Source of the DNA: Mesorhizobium ciceri biovar biserrulae WSM1271
GTDB taxonomy: Bacteria > Pseudomonadota > Alphaproteobacteria > Rhizobiales > Rhizobiaceae
Assembly (NCBI RefSeq): GCF_000185905.1
Contig: NC_014923.1
Span: 2,069,501 to 2,133,500 of the forward strand
Reading direction: 5' to 3'
Length of the DNA: 64,000 nucleotides
Shown here in pieces: positions 54,721 to 64,000 of this stretch (position 1 is its first letter; every line of letters starts with the position of its first letter). The notes under the pieces are model-generated. The model did not search any database and was not told where the DNA came from. It saw nothing but the letters and a program-made list of their open reading frames with translations. Position numbers and translations under genes: made by a program.

Positions 54721-55649
54721 TGATCAAGCGCGCCGCTCTCATCGGACTGGGAACGATGGGTCCAGGCATCGCCGCGCGGCTTTCGCGCGGCGGGCTCGAT
54801 GTGACGGCGTATGACGTTTCGCCAGGGGCAATCGAGCGCGCCCGCGGCATGCTCGATCTTGCCGGCGGCGTGCTCGACCGTCTCGACATCGAGGCGCCCG
54901 GGACTGGCGCCGGCAAAGTGCGTTTCGTCGAGACGATCGCCGAGGCCGTCGATGGCGCCGAACTGGTGATCGAGAACGTGCCCGAGAATATCGACATCAA
55001 GGCGCAGACCTATCGTGACATCGATCCGCTGATCGGCCCGTCCGTCATCGTCGCGTCCGACACGTCGGGCATTCCGATCACCAAGCTGCAGGCGCATATC
55101 TCGCATCCCGAGCGGATGGTCGGCATGCACTGGTCGAACCCGCCGCACATCATCCCGATGATCGAGGTGATCGGCGGCGAGAAGACCGCGCCTGAAACCG
55201 TGGCTGTTATCCGCGATCTCATCCGCTCGATCGGCCTGCTGCCGGTGGTGGTGAAGAAGGACGTTCCAGGCTTCGTCGAGAACCGCGTGCTCTATGCGCT
55301 GCTGCGCGAGGCGGTCGATCTTGTCGAGCGCGGCGTCATCGAGCCGGAAGACCTGGACACCTGCGTGTCGTGGGGCATCGGCTACAAGATCGCCGTCATC
55401 GGCCCGATGGCGCTGCTCGACATGGCGGGGCTGGATATCTACAAATCCGTCTCGTCCTTCCTGAACGCCGATCTCTCCAACCGCGACGATGTCGCGCCGA
55501 TGGTGCTGGAGAAGGCGGCTGCGTCGAAATTCGGCATCAAGTCGGGCGAGGGCATGTTTGCCTACACGCCCGAGCAGACAAAGGCGCTGCAAGGTGAACG
55601 GGCGCGCAAGCTCGTCGCGGTGCGGCGCATCCTGGAAGGCCGGGAGTAG
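54717..55649 (+). CDS. FHMPC dehydrogenase-like (3-hydroxyacyl-CoA dehydrogenase family)
   Basis: A 310-residue NAD(P)-binding protein with the GLGTMGPGIAARLSRGG Rossmann motif, ENVPENIDIK, SDTSGIPITKLQAHI, HWSNPPHIIPMIEVIGG and a C-terminal helical domain (CVSWGIGYKIAVIGPMALLDMAGLDIYKS). It closely resembles, from memory, the M. loti 5-formyl-3-hydroxy-2-methylpyridine-4-carboxylate (FHMPC) dehydrogenase, which converts FHMPC to 3-hydroxy-2-methylpyridine-4,5-dicarboxylate in vitamin B6 pathway I. True 3-hydroxyacyl-CoA dehydrogenases lack WSNPPHIIPMIEV. It starts at 54717 or at 54720 (MMIKRA...), overlapping the GST stop. Confidence 0.85.
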   Translation: MMIKRAALIGLGTMGPGIAARLSRGGLDVTAYDVSPGAIERARGMLDLAGGVLDRLDIEAPGTGAGKVRFVETIAEAVDGAELVIENVPENIDIKAQTYRDIDPLIGPSVIVASDTSGIPITKLQAHISHPERMVGMHWSNPPHIIPMIEVIGGEKTAPETVAVIRDLIRSIGLLPVVVKKDVPGFVENRVLYALLREAVDLVERGVIEPEDLDTCVSWGIGYKIAVIGPMALLDMAGLDIYKSVSSFLNADLSNRDDVAPMVLEKAAASKFGIKSGEGMFAYTPEQTKALQGERARKLVAVRRILEGRE

Positions 55650-55779
55650 CCAATGTCACATGGTGCGCACAGGGCCAGCCGGTTTGAGGAGTTCCACCGG
55701 TCGGCTGTTTGTGTGAAGGGCGCCTTCGCCATCAAGATGGTGCGGGTGCGGCAGAAAACAGCGCGCGGGGCGACAAGCC

Positions 55780-56610
55780 ATGCGCATTGAAACCATCCGA
55801 GCCGCCGGCGACAGGCCGGCCCATATCCGCCATGACGATCTAATCTCCGCCAAGGGCGTTTCGGTGGTCATGGCCCGTCAGCTGATCCTCAGGAACATCG
55901 ATCTTTCGGTGCCAAAGGGATCATTCGTTTCCCTTATCGGTCCTTCCGGATGTGGCAAGAGCACCTTGCTCAAGGTGCTGGCCGGGCTGGTGCAGCCTAC
56001 CCAGGGCAGCGTTTCGATCGCCGGGCTCGCGCCGGTCGAGGCGGCGCGCAAGCGGATGATCGGCCTCGTCTTCCAGGACGCCAACCTGCTCCCCTGGAAA
56101 AACGCCGTCGACAATGCCTCGATGCTGCTCGGCATCGCCGACAAGTCGCTCTCGCGCTCGGATCTGCGGGCGCGCGGGCAGGAGATGCTGGAACTGGTGG
56201 GGCTGGGCGACAGCGCCCACAAGCGGCCAAACGAGCTGTCGGGCGGCATGCGGCAGCGGGTCGCCATTGCACGGGCCCTGGCGCTCGATCCGGCGGTCCT
56301 GCTGATGGACGAACCGTTCGGCGCGCTCGATGCCATCACCCGCGATTCGATGGGCCAGTCGCTGCTGGAGATCTGGCAGCGGACTGGTAAGACGATCGTG
56401 CTCGTCACCCATTCCATCGACGAGGCCATCCATCTGTCGCGCCATGTTCACGTGCTGGGGATCAAGCCGGGACGGATCACCGAGAGCCTCGACATTGCGC
56501 TGCCTTACCCGCGCGACCTGTCGGTCACCGAAGATCCGGAGTTCGTCAGGCTGGTGGTCCAGTTGCGAACGATGCTGCGCTCCAGCCATCAACCGGGAGG
56601 CGCATCTTGA
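55780..56610 (+). CDS. ABC transporter ATP-binding protein (SsuB/TauB/NrtD type)
   Basis: A 276-residue ATPase: Walker A GPSGCGKSTLLKVLAGL, Q-loop LVFQDANLLPWKNA, signature NELSGGMRQRVAIARAL, Walker B VLLMDEPFGALD and VTHSIDEAIHLS. It belongs to the nitrate/sulfonate/taurine importer class. First gene of an importer operon with permease (4-bp overlap) and binding protein. The 130-bp gap to the FHMPC dehydrogenase-like gene has no terminator I can see, so read-through from the catabolic operon is possible. Confidence 0.92.
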   Translation: MRIETIRAAGDRPAHIRHDDLISAKGVSVVMARQLILRNIDLSVPKGSFVSLIGPSGCGKSTLLKVLAGLVQPTQGSVSIAGLAPVEAARKRMIGLVFQDANLLPWKNAVDNASMLLGIADKSLSRSDLRARGQEMLELVGLGDSAHKRPNELSGGMRQRVAIARALALDPAVLLMDEPFGALDAITRDSMGQSLLEIWQRTGKTIVLVTHSIDEAIHLSRHVHVLGIKPGRITESLDIALPYPRDLSVTEDPEFVRLVVQLRTMLRSSHQPGGAS

Positions 56611-57422
56611 GCGACCAACCCATAATCGACCTTTCCGAGCCGCGCCTCGCCTCCAGCTGGAGTGCGGCGACCGGCAGCTGGCTGCCGGCTGTCATCCTCC
56701 TGCTGGTGACGATCGTGCTGTGGGAAGCCGCGGTGCGGATCTTTGCCATATCCGCCTTCATCATTCCCGCCCCGTCCGAGATCGCGAAGTCGCTGGTGGC
56801 GCAATGGGGCACGCTGATGCAGGCGACGCTGGTGACGGCGGGCGAGATCCTGTTCGGCTTCCTGGTTTCGGTCGTGGTCGGCATTGCCATTGCGCTGGTC
56901 ATCGTGCGCTTTGATTGGTTGGGACGCGCGCTGTATCCACTGGTGGTGCTGTTCCAGAACGTGCCGAAAGTAGCGCTCGCGCCGATCTTCATCCTCTGGT
57001 TCGGCTATGGGCTGGCGCCCAAAATCGGCCTGATCCTGGTCATCGCCTTCTTCCCGGTGACGCTGTCGATGCTGGCGGGCATGCAATCGGTCGACCGCTC
57101 GCTGCTGTCGCTGATGAATTCCGTCGGGGCCAGCCCGACGCAGATCCTGTTCAGGATCCGCGTTCCGCACTCGCTGCCGAACCTGATGGCCGGAACCAAG
57201 ATCGCCGCCACGTTGAGCGTGATCGGCGCCATCGTCGGTGAGTTCGCCGGGGCGTCGGACGGTCTCGGCTACGTCATCCAGTTCGCGTCGACCCAGCTCG
57301 ACACGGCGCTGGTCTTCGCAGCGCTGCTGCTCGTTTCCGTGCTTGGCATCGCCTTCTACTACGCCGCCGAAATCCTAGAACGCATCGTGGTGCCGTGGGC
57401 GCCGAAATTCAGCCAATCCTAG
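56607..57422 (+). CDS. ABC transporter permease (SsuC/TauC type)
   Basis: A 271-residue inner-membrane permease with about six helices (SWLPAVILLLVTIVLWEAAVRIF; ILFGFLVSVVVGIAIALVIV) and the EAA-type cytoplasmic loop (MNSVGASPTQILFRIRVPHSLPNLMAG). The gene starts with TTG 56607 within the ATPase stop. It pairs with the ATPase before it and the NMT1/THI5-like binding protein after it. Substrate inferred with those genes. Confidence 0.92.
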   Translation: MSDQPIIDLSEPRLASSWSAATGSWLPAVILLLVTIVLWEAAVRIFAISAFIIPAPSEIAKSLVAQWGTLMQATLVTAGEILFGFLVSVVVGIAIALVIVRFDWLGRALYPLVVLFQNVPKVALAPIFILWFGYGLAPKIGLILVIAFFPVTLSMLAGMQSVDRSLLSLMNSVGASPTQILFRIRVPHSLPNLMAGTKIAATLSVIGAIVGEFAGASDGLGYVIQFASTQLDTALVFAALLLVSVLGIAFYYAAEILERIVVPWAPKFSQS

Positions 57423-57460
57423 GCCCGCTCGATCAACCAATTCATAAAAGGGAACAAAAA

Positions 57461-58471
57461 ATGCTGAGACGCTCACTTATCAAGGCCGCTACCTTCGCGG
57501 CGTTTGTCACGGCACTCGGCTTCTCCAGCGCGGCTCTGGCGGCGGACAAGGTCAACGTCCAGCTCGACTGGGTCGTGCGCGGCAATCACGCCATGTTCTT
57601 CGTCGGCAAGGAAAAGGGCTTCTTCGCCAAGAACGACATCGATGTGGCCGAGATCCGCAAGGGATCCGGCTCGCCGGACGCGATGCGGCTGGTGGGCAAT
57701 GAGAACGCGGATTTCGGGTTCGGCGATCTTCCCACGCTTGCCGTCGCACGGTCGCAGAATGTCCCGGTCGTGGCGCTGGCAGCCGTCAATCAGCACTCCC
57801 CGCTGGGGATCATTTCGCTGGCCAAGACGCTGAAGCTCACCAAGCCGTCCGACCTCAAGGGACTGACCATCGGCATTCATCCGGCCGGTTCCACCTACAT
57901 CTTCTTCAAAGGCTTCCTGGCCGCCAACGGCCTGACCGAAAAGGACATGACGCTGAACAGCGTCTCGCCTCCCTATGAAAGCTATTTGCTGCTTGGCCGG
58001 GTTCAGACGGTCGTCGGCTATATCGATGCGGAGGTTCCCGAACTGGAAGCGAAGGCCGGGGGCCCCGGCTCGCTCAGCATCATGATGGGGGCGGACTATG
58101 GGTGGAAAGCCTATGGCTCGGGCCTGTTCACCTCGCAGGCGATGATCAAGGACAAGCCGGACGTCGTGCGCCGCTTCGTCAAGGCATATAGGGAGGCCTT
58201 CGACTATGTCGTGGCTCATCCGGAAGAGGCCGCCGAGATCACGGCCAAGGCAGCGCCCGGCTATGCGGACAAGAAGGACGTACTGCTGGCGCAGATCAAC
58301 GCCGACATCGCCTCGACGTTCACCAGCCCCGACACCAAGGAACACGGTCTCGGCTGGATGACGAAGACGCAGTGGGAGGAGACCCTGAAGACGCTGACGG
58401 ACCAGGGCGTGCTCAAGGCGGCTCTGTCGGCGGACGACGTCTTCACCGACGCGTTCCTGGCAAAAGAATAA
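57461..58471 (+). CDS. NMT1/THI5-like ABC substrate-binding protein
   Basis: A 336-residue periplasmic protein with signal peptide (MLRRSLIKAATFAAFVTALGFSSAALAAD). The mature start VNVQLDWVVRGNHAMFFVGKEKGFF and GSPDAMRLVGNENADFGFGDLPTLAVARSQNVPVV (parts) are typical of the NMT1/THI5-like SsuA/ThiY class. Members bind thiamine pyrimidine precursors, riboflavin or sulfonates. With the neighbouring B6 enzymes, pyridoxine or 4-pyridoxic acid is a reasonable ligand, but this is inference. The upstream leader carries CAACCAATTC at 57434, also found in front of the divergent GntR/GMC genes. Confidence 0.9.
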   Translation: MLRRSLIKAATFAAFVTALGFSSAALAADKVNVQLDWVVRGNHAMFFVGKEKGFFAKNDIDVAEIRKGSGSPDAMRLVGNENADFGFGDLPTLAVARSQNVPVVALAAVNQHSPLGIISLAKTLKLTKPSDLKGLTIGIHPAGSTYIFFKGFLAANGLTEKDMTLNSVSPPYESYLLLGRVQTVVGYIDAEVPELEAKAGGPGSLSIMMGADYGWKAYGSGLFTSQAMIKDKPDVVRRFVKAYREAFDYVVAHPEEAAEITAKAAPGYADKKDVLLAQINADIASTFTSPDTKEHGLGWMTKTQWEETLKTLTDQGVLKAALSADDVFTDAFLAKE

Positions 58472-58509
58472 GAGGCGCGCGGTGTTCGAACGGAAAGCTC
58501 GATGAGCGC

Positions 58510-58935
58510 CTACCGGCAGACCAGGCTGTCCTGCGCCATGGCGCAGGACACATCACGCTCGCCTTTCGCCGCATCGGTGCGGTCGAGCGTGATCTGCACG
58601 CGGGTGGCATATGCTCGGCTCGCCAGACCGCACCACAGCCGCTCGACGGGCAGGTTCTCGCGCTTGCCGTTGAGGATCGTGAACGTGCCGGTCTTCGCAT
58701 CGAACCAGAGCTCGACGCGGGTCTTCTTGCCCGGCTCGATCGTTGCGATCCCGGCCGAATACCAGTGGGCGAAGTCGGCGTTGCAGGAGAGGCCTTCGCT
58801 GCCCGCATTCGAAATCGTCAACGGAACCATGTCGAGCCCGTCAGTGCCGGTGCGGACGGCGACATGGTGCAACTCAACCGCGTTGGCGAAGGACGATAAC
58901 GCCAGCATCACCGGAAGGGCATAACGGATCTTCAC
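58510..58935 (-). CDS. Small secreted protein of unknown function
   Basis: A 141-residue exported protein on the opposite strand to all neighbours. GTG 58935 gives a good signal peptide (MKIRYALPVMLALSSFANA) then VELHHVAVRTGTDGLDMVPLTISNAG, GLSCNADFAHWYSAGIATIEPGKKTRVELWFDAKTGTFTIL and C-terminal AYATRVQITLDRTDAAKGERDVSCAMAQDSLVCR (parts). Three to four cysteines. The beta-strand-rich pattern resembles an Ig-like fold. I do not recognise the family. It lies between the two importer operons with its end facing the first one. Confidence 0.7.
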   Translation of the reverse strand: MKIRYALPVMLALSSFANAVELHHVAVRTGTDGLDMVPLTISNAGSEGLSCNADFAHWYSAGIATIEPGKKTRVELWFDAKTGTFTILNGKRENLPVERLWCGLASRAYATRVQITLDRTDAAKGERDVSCAMAQDSLVCR

Positions 58936-59035
58936 TTTGCCTGAGCTCCACAATGTAATTTTTCCTAGGCAGTCTATCTCGCTTTCGCGCAATAACAATA
59001 AGAATATTGATTGGTGAAACAACAGAGAGGGTAAA

Positions 59036-60064
59036 ATGTTAAAGCTTCTTAAGAGCAGTGTAAGTGCAGTTATATTGACCAGTGTCTTGTTGAGCGGCGC
59101 GCTTGCCGGCGAGGTCAAGTCGATCGCCATCCTCACGCCCGAAGAAGGCACGGACTACGGCTGGAACCAGCAAGGCATCGATGCCGCCAAGGCGGCTGGC
59201 AAGGCCGCCGGCGTCGAAGTGGTCGTGGCCCAGGGCCTCGGCTATGGCGATGTTCGTCCGACCTTGCGGGAACTTGCCTCCGACGGCGCCAGCCTGCTGA
59301 TCGCGCATGCCAGCGGCTACAACACCTCGGCGCCTGAAATCGCCAAGGAATTGAAAGTTCCGGTGGCAATCGTCGACACGCCAGCCGGCCTGGAGAAGGG
59401 CCTTGTCGCCGACTATACGCTGAGCGGCCACGAGGGCGCCTATCTCGCCGGCCGTCTCGCCGCCAAGGTGTCGCGTTCCAAGTCGGTCGGCATCGTGGTG
59501 TCGGGCGAACCGCCATCGTGGAATTCGCAGTCGGCGGCGTTCGCGCAAGGCGTGAAGGCGGAGAACCCGGACGTCAAGATCACCTACGCGGTGATCGGCC
59601 CGGCCGCCTACAGCGATGCGGCCGGCGGCAAGCGCGTCACCGAAAGCGTGATCGCGTCGGGCGCCGACATCATCTTCGGCCAAGGCAACGGTTCGAGCTT
59701 CGGCATGCTGCAGGCGGTCGAGACAACCAAGGCAGCCGATGGCGGCAAGGTCTATTTCATCGACGTCATCGGCGACAAGTCACCGATCGACAAGGGCTTC
59801 CTGCTGTCGTCGGTGGTGTGGAATATCGAGCCGGTCTATGCGGCGATGATTGCCGACCTGAAGGCGGACACGTTCGGCACCAAACACTATACGATCGGCC
59901 TCAAGGACGACTCGGTCAAGTTGCTGAAGACCGCTGCGATCCCGGACAATGTCTGGACGGAAATCCAGGCGCTGCGCGAGGACGTCATTTCCGGCAAGAT
60001 CAAGGTCGAGCCGGTCTATGACGCGGCCGCCGTAAGGGCACTGATGACCAGCGTCGCCCAGTAA
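59036..60064 (+). CDS. BMP/PnrA-family ABC substrate-binding protein
   Basis: A 342-residue periplasmic protein: short signal peptide (SSVSAVILTSVLLSGALAGE), then SIAILTPEEGTDYGWNQQGIDAAKAAG, GYGDVRPTLRELASDGASLLIAHASGY, ADIIFGQGNGSSFGMLQ and YFIDVIGDKSPIDKGFLLSSVVWNIEPVYAAM, the Bmp/PnrA pattern of purine nucleoside and related binders. Operon continues with the two-domain ATPase and two permeases; a strong stem-loop lies just after this gene, probably giving the binding protein more transcript than the rest. Confidence 0.9.
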   Translation: MLKLLKSSVSAVILTSVLLSGALAGEVKSIAILTPEEGTDYGWNQQGIDAAKAAGKAAGVEVVVAQGLGYGDVRPTLRELASDGASLLIAHASGYNTSAPEIAKELKVPVAIVDTPAGLEKGLVADYTLSGHEGAYLAGRLAAKVSRSKSVGIVVSGEPPSWNSQSAAFAQGVKAENPDVKITYAVIGPAAYSDAAGGKRVTESVIASGADIIFGQGNGSSFGMLQAVETTKAADGGKVYFIDVIGDKSPIDKGFLLSSVVWNIEPVYAAMIADLKADTFGTKHYTIGLKDDSVKLLKTAAIPDNVWTEIQALREDVISGKIKVEPVYDAAAVRALMTSVAQ

Positions 60065-60082
60065 GGCGGTCATGGTCGGCTG

Positions 60083-60127
60083 CCGGAGGGGTGATCCGTT
60101 CACCCCTCCGGACGATTCCTGTTTTTT
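60083..60127 (+). terminator. Strong stem-loop after the BMP binding-protein gene
   Basis: CCGGAGGGGTGA-tccgt-TCACCCCTCCGG: a perfect 12-bp stem (60083-60111), then 9 nt and a run TTTTTT at 60122. It separates the binding-protein gene from the ATPase gene of the same system, a common place for partial termination or 3'-end protection that keeps binding-protein levels high. Confidence 0.65.
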
Positions 60128-60140
60128 GGTGCTGGGCTTC

Positions 60141-61709
60141 ATGAGCGGTTTTTCTTCATCGTCCGTTGCCGGGCGCGACATCGTCGCGCTTGAAGGCGTG
60201 ACCAAACGGTTCCCCGGCATCGTTGCCAATGACAGCGTCGACCTGTCGATCCGCCCGGGCGAAGTGCATGTGCTGCTGGGCGAGAACGGCGCTGGAAAAT
60301 CGACATTGATCGGCATGTTGTCCGGCCTGCAGCAGCCTGACGAAGGACGCATACTGGTCGACGGCAAACCGACGCCGATCACCTCGCCACGCCATGCGCT
60401 GGCACTCGGCATAGGCACCGTATTCCAGCACATGATGCTGGTGCCGACGCTGACGGTGGCGGAGAACCTCCTGCTTGGCGAGCCGTGGTGGCAGCGCCCC
60501 AGGACCGAGGAACTGGCGGCGCGCGTCGCCGAGATCACCGGCACGCTCGGCATCACCGTCAAGCTTCAAGCCAAGGTATCGGAGTTGTCGCTCGGCGAGC
60601 AGCAGCAGGTCGAGATACTGCGCGCGATGCTGCGCAACAGCCGGCTGCTCATCCTTGACGAGTCCACCTCCATGCTGACGCCGAAAGGTATCGACGAACT
60701 GGGCGCGCTGATGCGCCGCCTTGTCGAGCAGGGCCTTGCGATCGTCTTCATCACCCACAAGCTCAAGGAGGCGGCTGCCTTCGGCGACCGCATCTCGGTG
60801 CTGAAGCTTGGCCGCAAGGTCGGCGAGATTCCACCCGAGCGGTTTCGCACGCTGGGCGAACAGGAGATCGTCTCGGAGATCGTGGAATTGATGTTCGGCA
60901 AGCAGAAGGATGACCCGGAAGCCGTCGAGCGTCCTGTCCGCACTGCCCGCGCCGGCGCTGACCCGCTGCTTCAGGTGACGGACCTGGCGGTAGCGGCGAC
61001 GGACAATGCGCCGGGCCTGTCGTCGATCTCCTTCGACATCCGCCCGGGCGAGATCCTCGGCATAGCCGGCATCGACGGCAACGGCCAGAAGCAGCTGGCG
61101 GAAGCGCTGGCCGGCCAGCGTACAGCCACAAGCGGCTCGGTGCGGCTGGACGGCGCCGCCATCGAGACGCTGAGCGTCGGCGAGCGCCGCCGGCGCGGCC
61201 TTCGCTACCTGACCGACGACCGACTGGGCGAGGGCACTGTCGGCACCTTCCCGGTCTCGATCAATTTCTTCCTCAAGCAGGTCGGCGCGGCCCCGTTCTG
61301 GCGCAACGGCGTCGAGCAGCGCGCGGAGATCGACAAGCGCGCCGCCCAGCTCGTGCGCGAATACGACGTGCGCACGCCGAGCCTGAAGACGCCCGTCGCG
61401 CGGCTGTCCGGCGGCAACATCCAGAAGGTGCTTCTGGCACGGGAACTGGCTGAAGGCGCCAAGGTGGTGATCTTCAACAAGCCGACCTATGGGCTCGATC
61501 TCGCCAACACATTGGCGTCGCGCCAGCGCATTCGCGATACGGCGGCGCGTGGCCTTGCCGTGCTGCTGATCTCCACCGACCTCGAGGAATTGCTTGGCAT
61601 GTGCGACCGCATCGCCGTCATCGCCGACGGCGCTTTGGTCGGCACCGTCGAGAACGTAGACGACGCCCGCACAAAGGTCGGTCGCCTGATGATCGGACTT
61701 GCCGCATGA
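60141..61709 (+). CDS. Two-domain ABC ATPase of a BMP-type importer
   Basis: A 522-residue protein with two ATPase halves (as in RbsA/NupA). The first carries Walker A GENGAGKSTLIGML, signature LSLGEQQQVEILRA and Walker B LLILDESTSML; the second has a degenerate Walker A (GIDGNGQKQLAEA) and signature RLSGGNIQKVLLARELAEG followed by VVIFNKPTYGLD, which departs from the usual QPTRGLD. ATG 60141 (MSGFSSSS) is chosen; an in-frame start at 60072 overlaps the stem-loop. Ends overlapping the first permease (ATGA). Confidence 0.9.
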   Translation: MSGFSSSSVAGRDIVALEGVTKRFPGIVANDSVDLSIRPGEVHVLLGENGAGKSTLIGMLSGLQQPDEGRILVDGKPTPITSPRHALALGIGTVFQHMMLVPTLTVAENLLLGEPWWQRPRTEELAARVAEITGTLGITVKLQAKVSELSLGEQQQVEILRAMLRNSRLLILDESTSMLTPKGIDELGALMRRLVEQGLAIVFITHKLKEAAAFGDRISVLKLGRKVGEIPPERFRTLGEQEIVSEIVELMFGKQKDDPEAVERPVRTARAGADPLLQVTDLAVAATDNAPGLSSISFDIRPGEILGIAGIDGNGQKQLAEALAGQRTATSGSVRLDGAAIETLSVGERRRRGLRYLTDDRLGEGTVGTFPVSINFFLKQVGAAPFWRNGVEQRAEIDKRAAQLVREYDVRTPSLKTPVARLSGGNIQKVLLARELAEGAKVVIFNKPTYGLDLANTLASRQRIRDTAARGLAVLLISTDLEELLGMCDRIAVIADGALVGTVENVDDARTKVGRLMIGLAA

Positions 61710-62803
61710 GCATCGACACCGCACCCACGGTCAGCGCCACCGCACTCGATGCCACGAGCGGGGCAGCGACGCGCCGCGACATCCTGCATCGGCTGCTGAT
61801 GACGCTCGGCCCGATCCTTATCGCGCTGGTCATAGCCGGCTGTATCCTGCTTGCCGTCGGCGTCGACCCGCTGGCCTATTATGGCTTCGTGCTGGAGAAG
61901 GGACTGTTCTCGCCGCTCGGCATCCAGCAGACACTGACGCGCATGGCGCCGCTGCTGTTTCTCGCCGCCGGCCTGATCGTCGCCTTTCGCGCCGGCATGT
62001 GGAATCTCGGCGGCGACGGCCAGTTCCTGCTTGGCGCGGTGACGGCGGCTGCCAGCGCTCCCGTGTTCGTGCAGATCATGCCAGCCTGGCTGGCGCTGGT
62101 CTGCTCGTTCCTCATCGCCATGGTGGTGGCGATGATCTGGTCGCTGGTGCCGGCGCTGCTGCGTGCCTATCAGGGCGTCAACGAGATCATCACCACCCTG
62201 ATGATGACGTTCCTCGGCACCTCGCTCGCCAATGTGCTGGTCAAGCTGGCGTTTCGCGACCCAAGCACGACCGTGCCGCAGACGCGCACGCTGCCGGTGG
62301 AGGACCGGCTGCCGCGCCTGTTCGAAACGACCATCACCAGTGGCCTGCTGCTTGGGCTGGCGGCGATCGTCATCGTGCATCTGGTGATGACGCGCACGGC
62401 GTTCGGGCTGAAGCTGAGGATCGTCGGCGCCAATCCACGAGCGGCGGTTCACTCGGGGCTCGGCGTTCCCGGCCTGACCGTCGCCGTCTTCGCCATTTCG
62501 GCCGGGCTGGCCGGGCTTGCCGGCGCCGTCGACATCATCGGCGTCCAGGGCAATGTCCGCGCAGACTGGAATCCCGCCTACGGGCTTGCCGTAATACCCG
62601 CCGTGTTTCTCGCCCGTATGAACGGCTTTGCGGCCATCGGCTTCGTATTCCTGCTTTCGGTGCTTTCGATCGGCGGCGAGAGCGCGGCGCGCCGGCTCGG
62701 TGTGCCCAATCATTTCACGCTGGTGCTGGTTTCCATCGTGCTGATCGTGCTCGCGCTCGCCGAATATTTCGATCACCGATACAACCAGTCGCGGAGGGCC
62801 TAG
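61706..62803 (+). CDS. ABC transporter permease, BMP/branched-chain-like (first of two)
   Basis: A 365-residue permease with about ten predicted helices (LLMTLGPILIALVIAGCILLAVGV; MAPLLFLAAGLIVAFRAGMWNLGGDGQFLLGAV). MWNLGGDGQ is typical of the nucleoside/BMP-type permease A subunit. Overlaps the ATPase by 4 bp; the second permease starts 3 bp after its stop. Confidence 0.9.
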   Translation: MSIDTAPTVSATALDATSGAATRRDILHRLLMTLGPILIALVIAGCILLAVGVDPLAYYGFVLEKGLFSPLGIQQTLTRMAPLLFLAAGLIVAFRAGMWNLGGDGQFLLGAVTAAASAPVFVQIMPAWLALVCSFLIAMVVAMIWSLVPALLRAYQGVNEIITTLMMTFLGTSLANVLVKLAFRDPSTTVPQTRTLPVEDRLPRLFETTITSGLLLGLAAIVIVHLVMTRTAFGLKLRIVGANPRAAVHSGLGVPGLTVAVFAISAGLAGLAGAVDIIGVQGNVRADWNPAYGLAVIPAVFLARMNGFAAIGFVFLLSVLSIGGESAARRLGVPNHFTLVLVSIVLIVLALAEYFDHRYNQSRRA

Positions 62804-62806
62804 GGC

Positions 62807-64000
<1,194 letters not shown>

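Overview
The window is GC-rich, densely coded DNA from an alphaproteobacterium of the order Hyphomicrobiales, most probably Mesorhizobium or a close relative. I base this on the gene content (paired IalB-type proteins, a Lap-type adhesin system, rhizobial transglutaminase/ATP-grasp genes) and on resemblance, from memory, of several proteins to Mesorhizobium loti vitamin B6-degradation enzymes. I see no rRNA, tRNA, insertion sequence, prophage or CRISPR array.

Layout. 0-4.4 kb: the 3' part of tex, a ParDE-type toxin-antitoxin pair, and a LysR regulator divergent from glutaryl-CoA dehydrogenase. 4.5-11.2 kb: a tight three-gene transglutaminase / ATP-grasp-alpha-E / transglutaminase operon. 11.3-14.1 kb: a poxvirus-type topoisomerase IB, then a YCII/DGPF protein with an ECF42-like sigma factor. 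14.3-20.5 kb: aminoadipate-semialdehyde dehydrogenase (lysine catabolism, as is gcdH), an orphan putative regulator, a His-rich secreted protein, an EEP-family phosphohydrolase and a cardiolipin synthase-like phospholipase D. 20.5-21.6 kb: gene-poor DNA with a strong promoter followed at once by intrinsic terminators (candidate small RNA).

22-46.9 kb is a cell-surface region. A trimeric autotransporter adhesin is followed by two IalB-family proteins, an anchored protein and a DUF4189 protein. Next come a complete type I secretion operon (TolC, ABC, HlyD) ending in a ribbon-helix-helix/PAS-like protein, a LapG-like periplasmic cysteine protease, and a 2079-residue VCBS/RTX adhesin carrying three almost identical 696-bp tandem repeats. 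Several small envelope genes and a degenerate GGDEF protein follow.

46.9-64 kb is best read as a vitamin B6 (pyridoxine) catabolic island. It holds a pyridoxine 4-oxidase-like GMC enzyme, a GntR/FCD regulator, a second GMC enzyme (candidate 4-pyridoxic acid dehydrogenase), an FHMPC dehydrogenase-like enzyme, two ABC importers and the start of a 4-pyridoxolactonase. Between the second GMC gene and the FHMPC dehydrogenase, where I would expect the decarboxylase/MHPC-oxygenase route, the window has instead a gentisate/salicylate-dioxygenase-type bicupin, an LVIVD-repeat protein, a RidA protein and a glutathione S-transferase. B6 acids carry a salicylate-like 3-hydroxy-4-carboxylate, and C3-C4 cleavage would give an N-substituted imine of pyruvate, chemistry suited to RidA. 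I therefore propose an undescribed ring-cleavage branch of B6 degradation as the main discovery candidate. The enzyme families are seen in the sequence; the pathway is inference.
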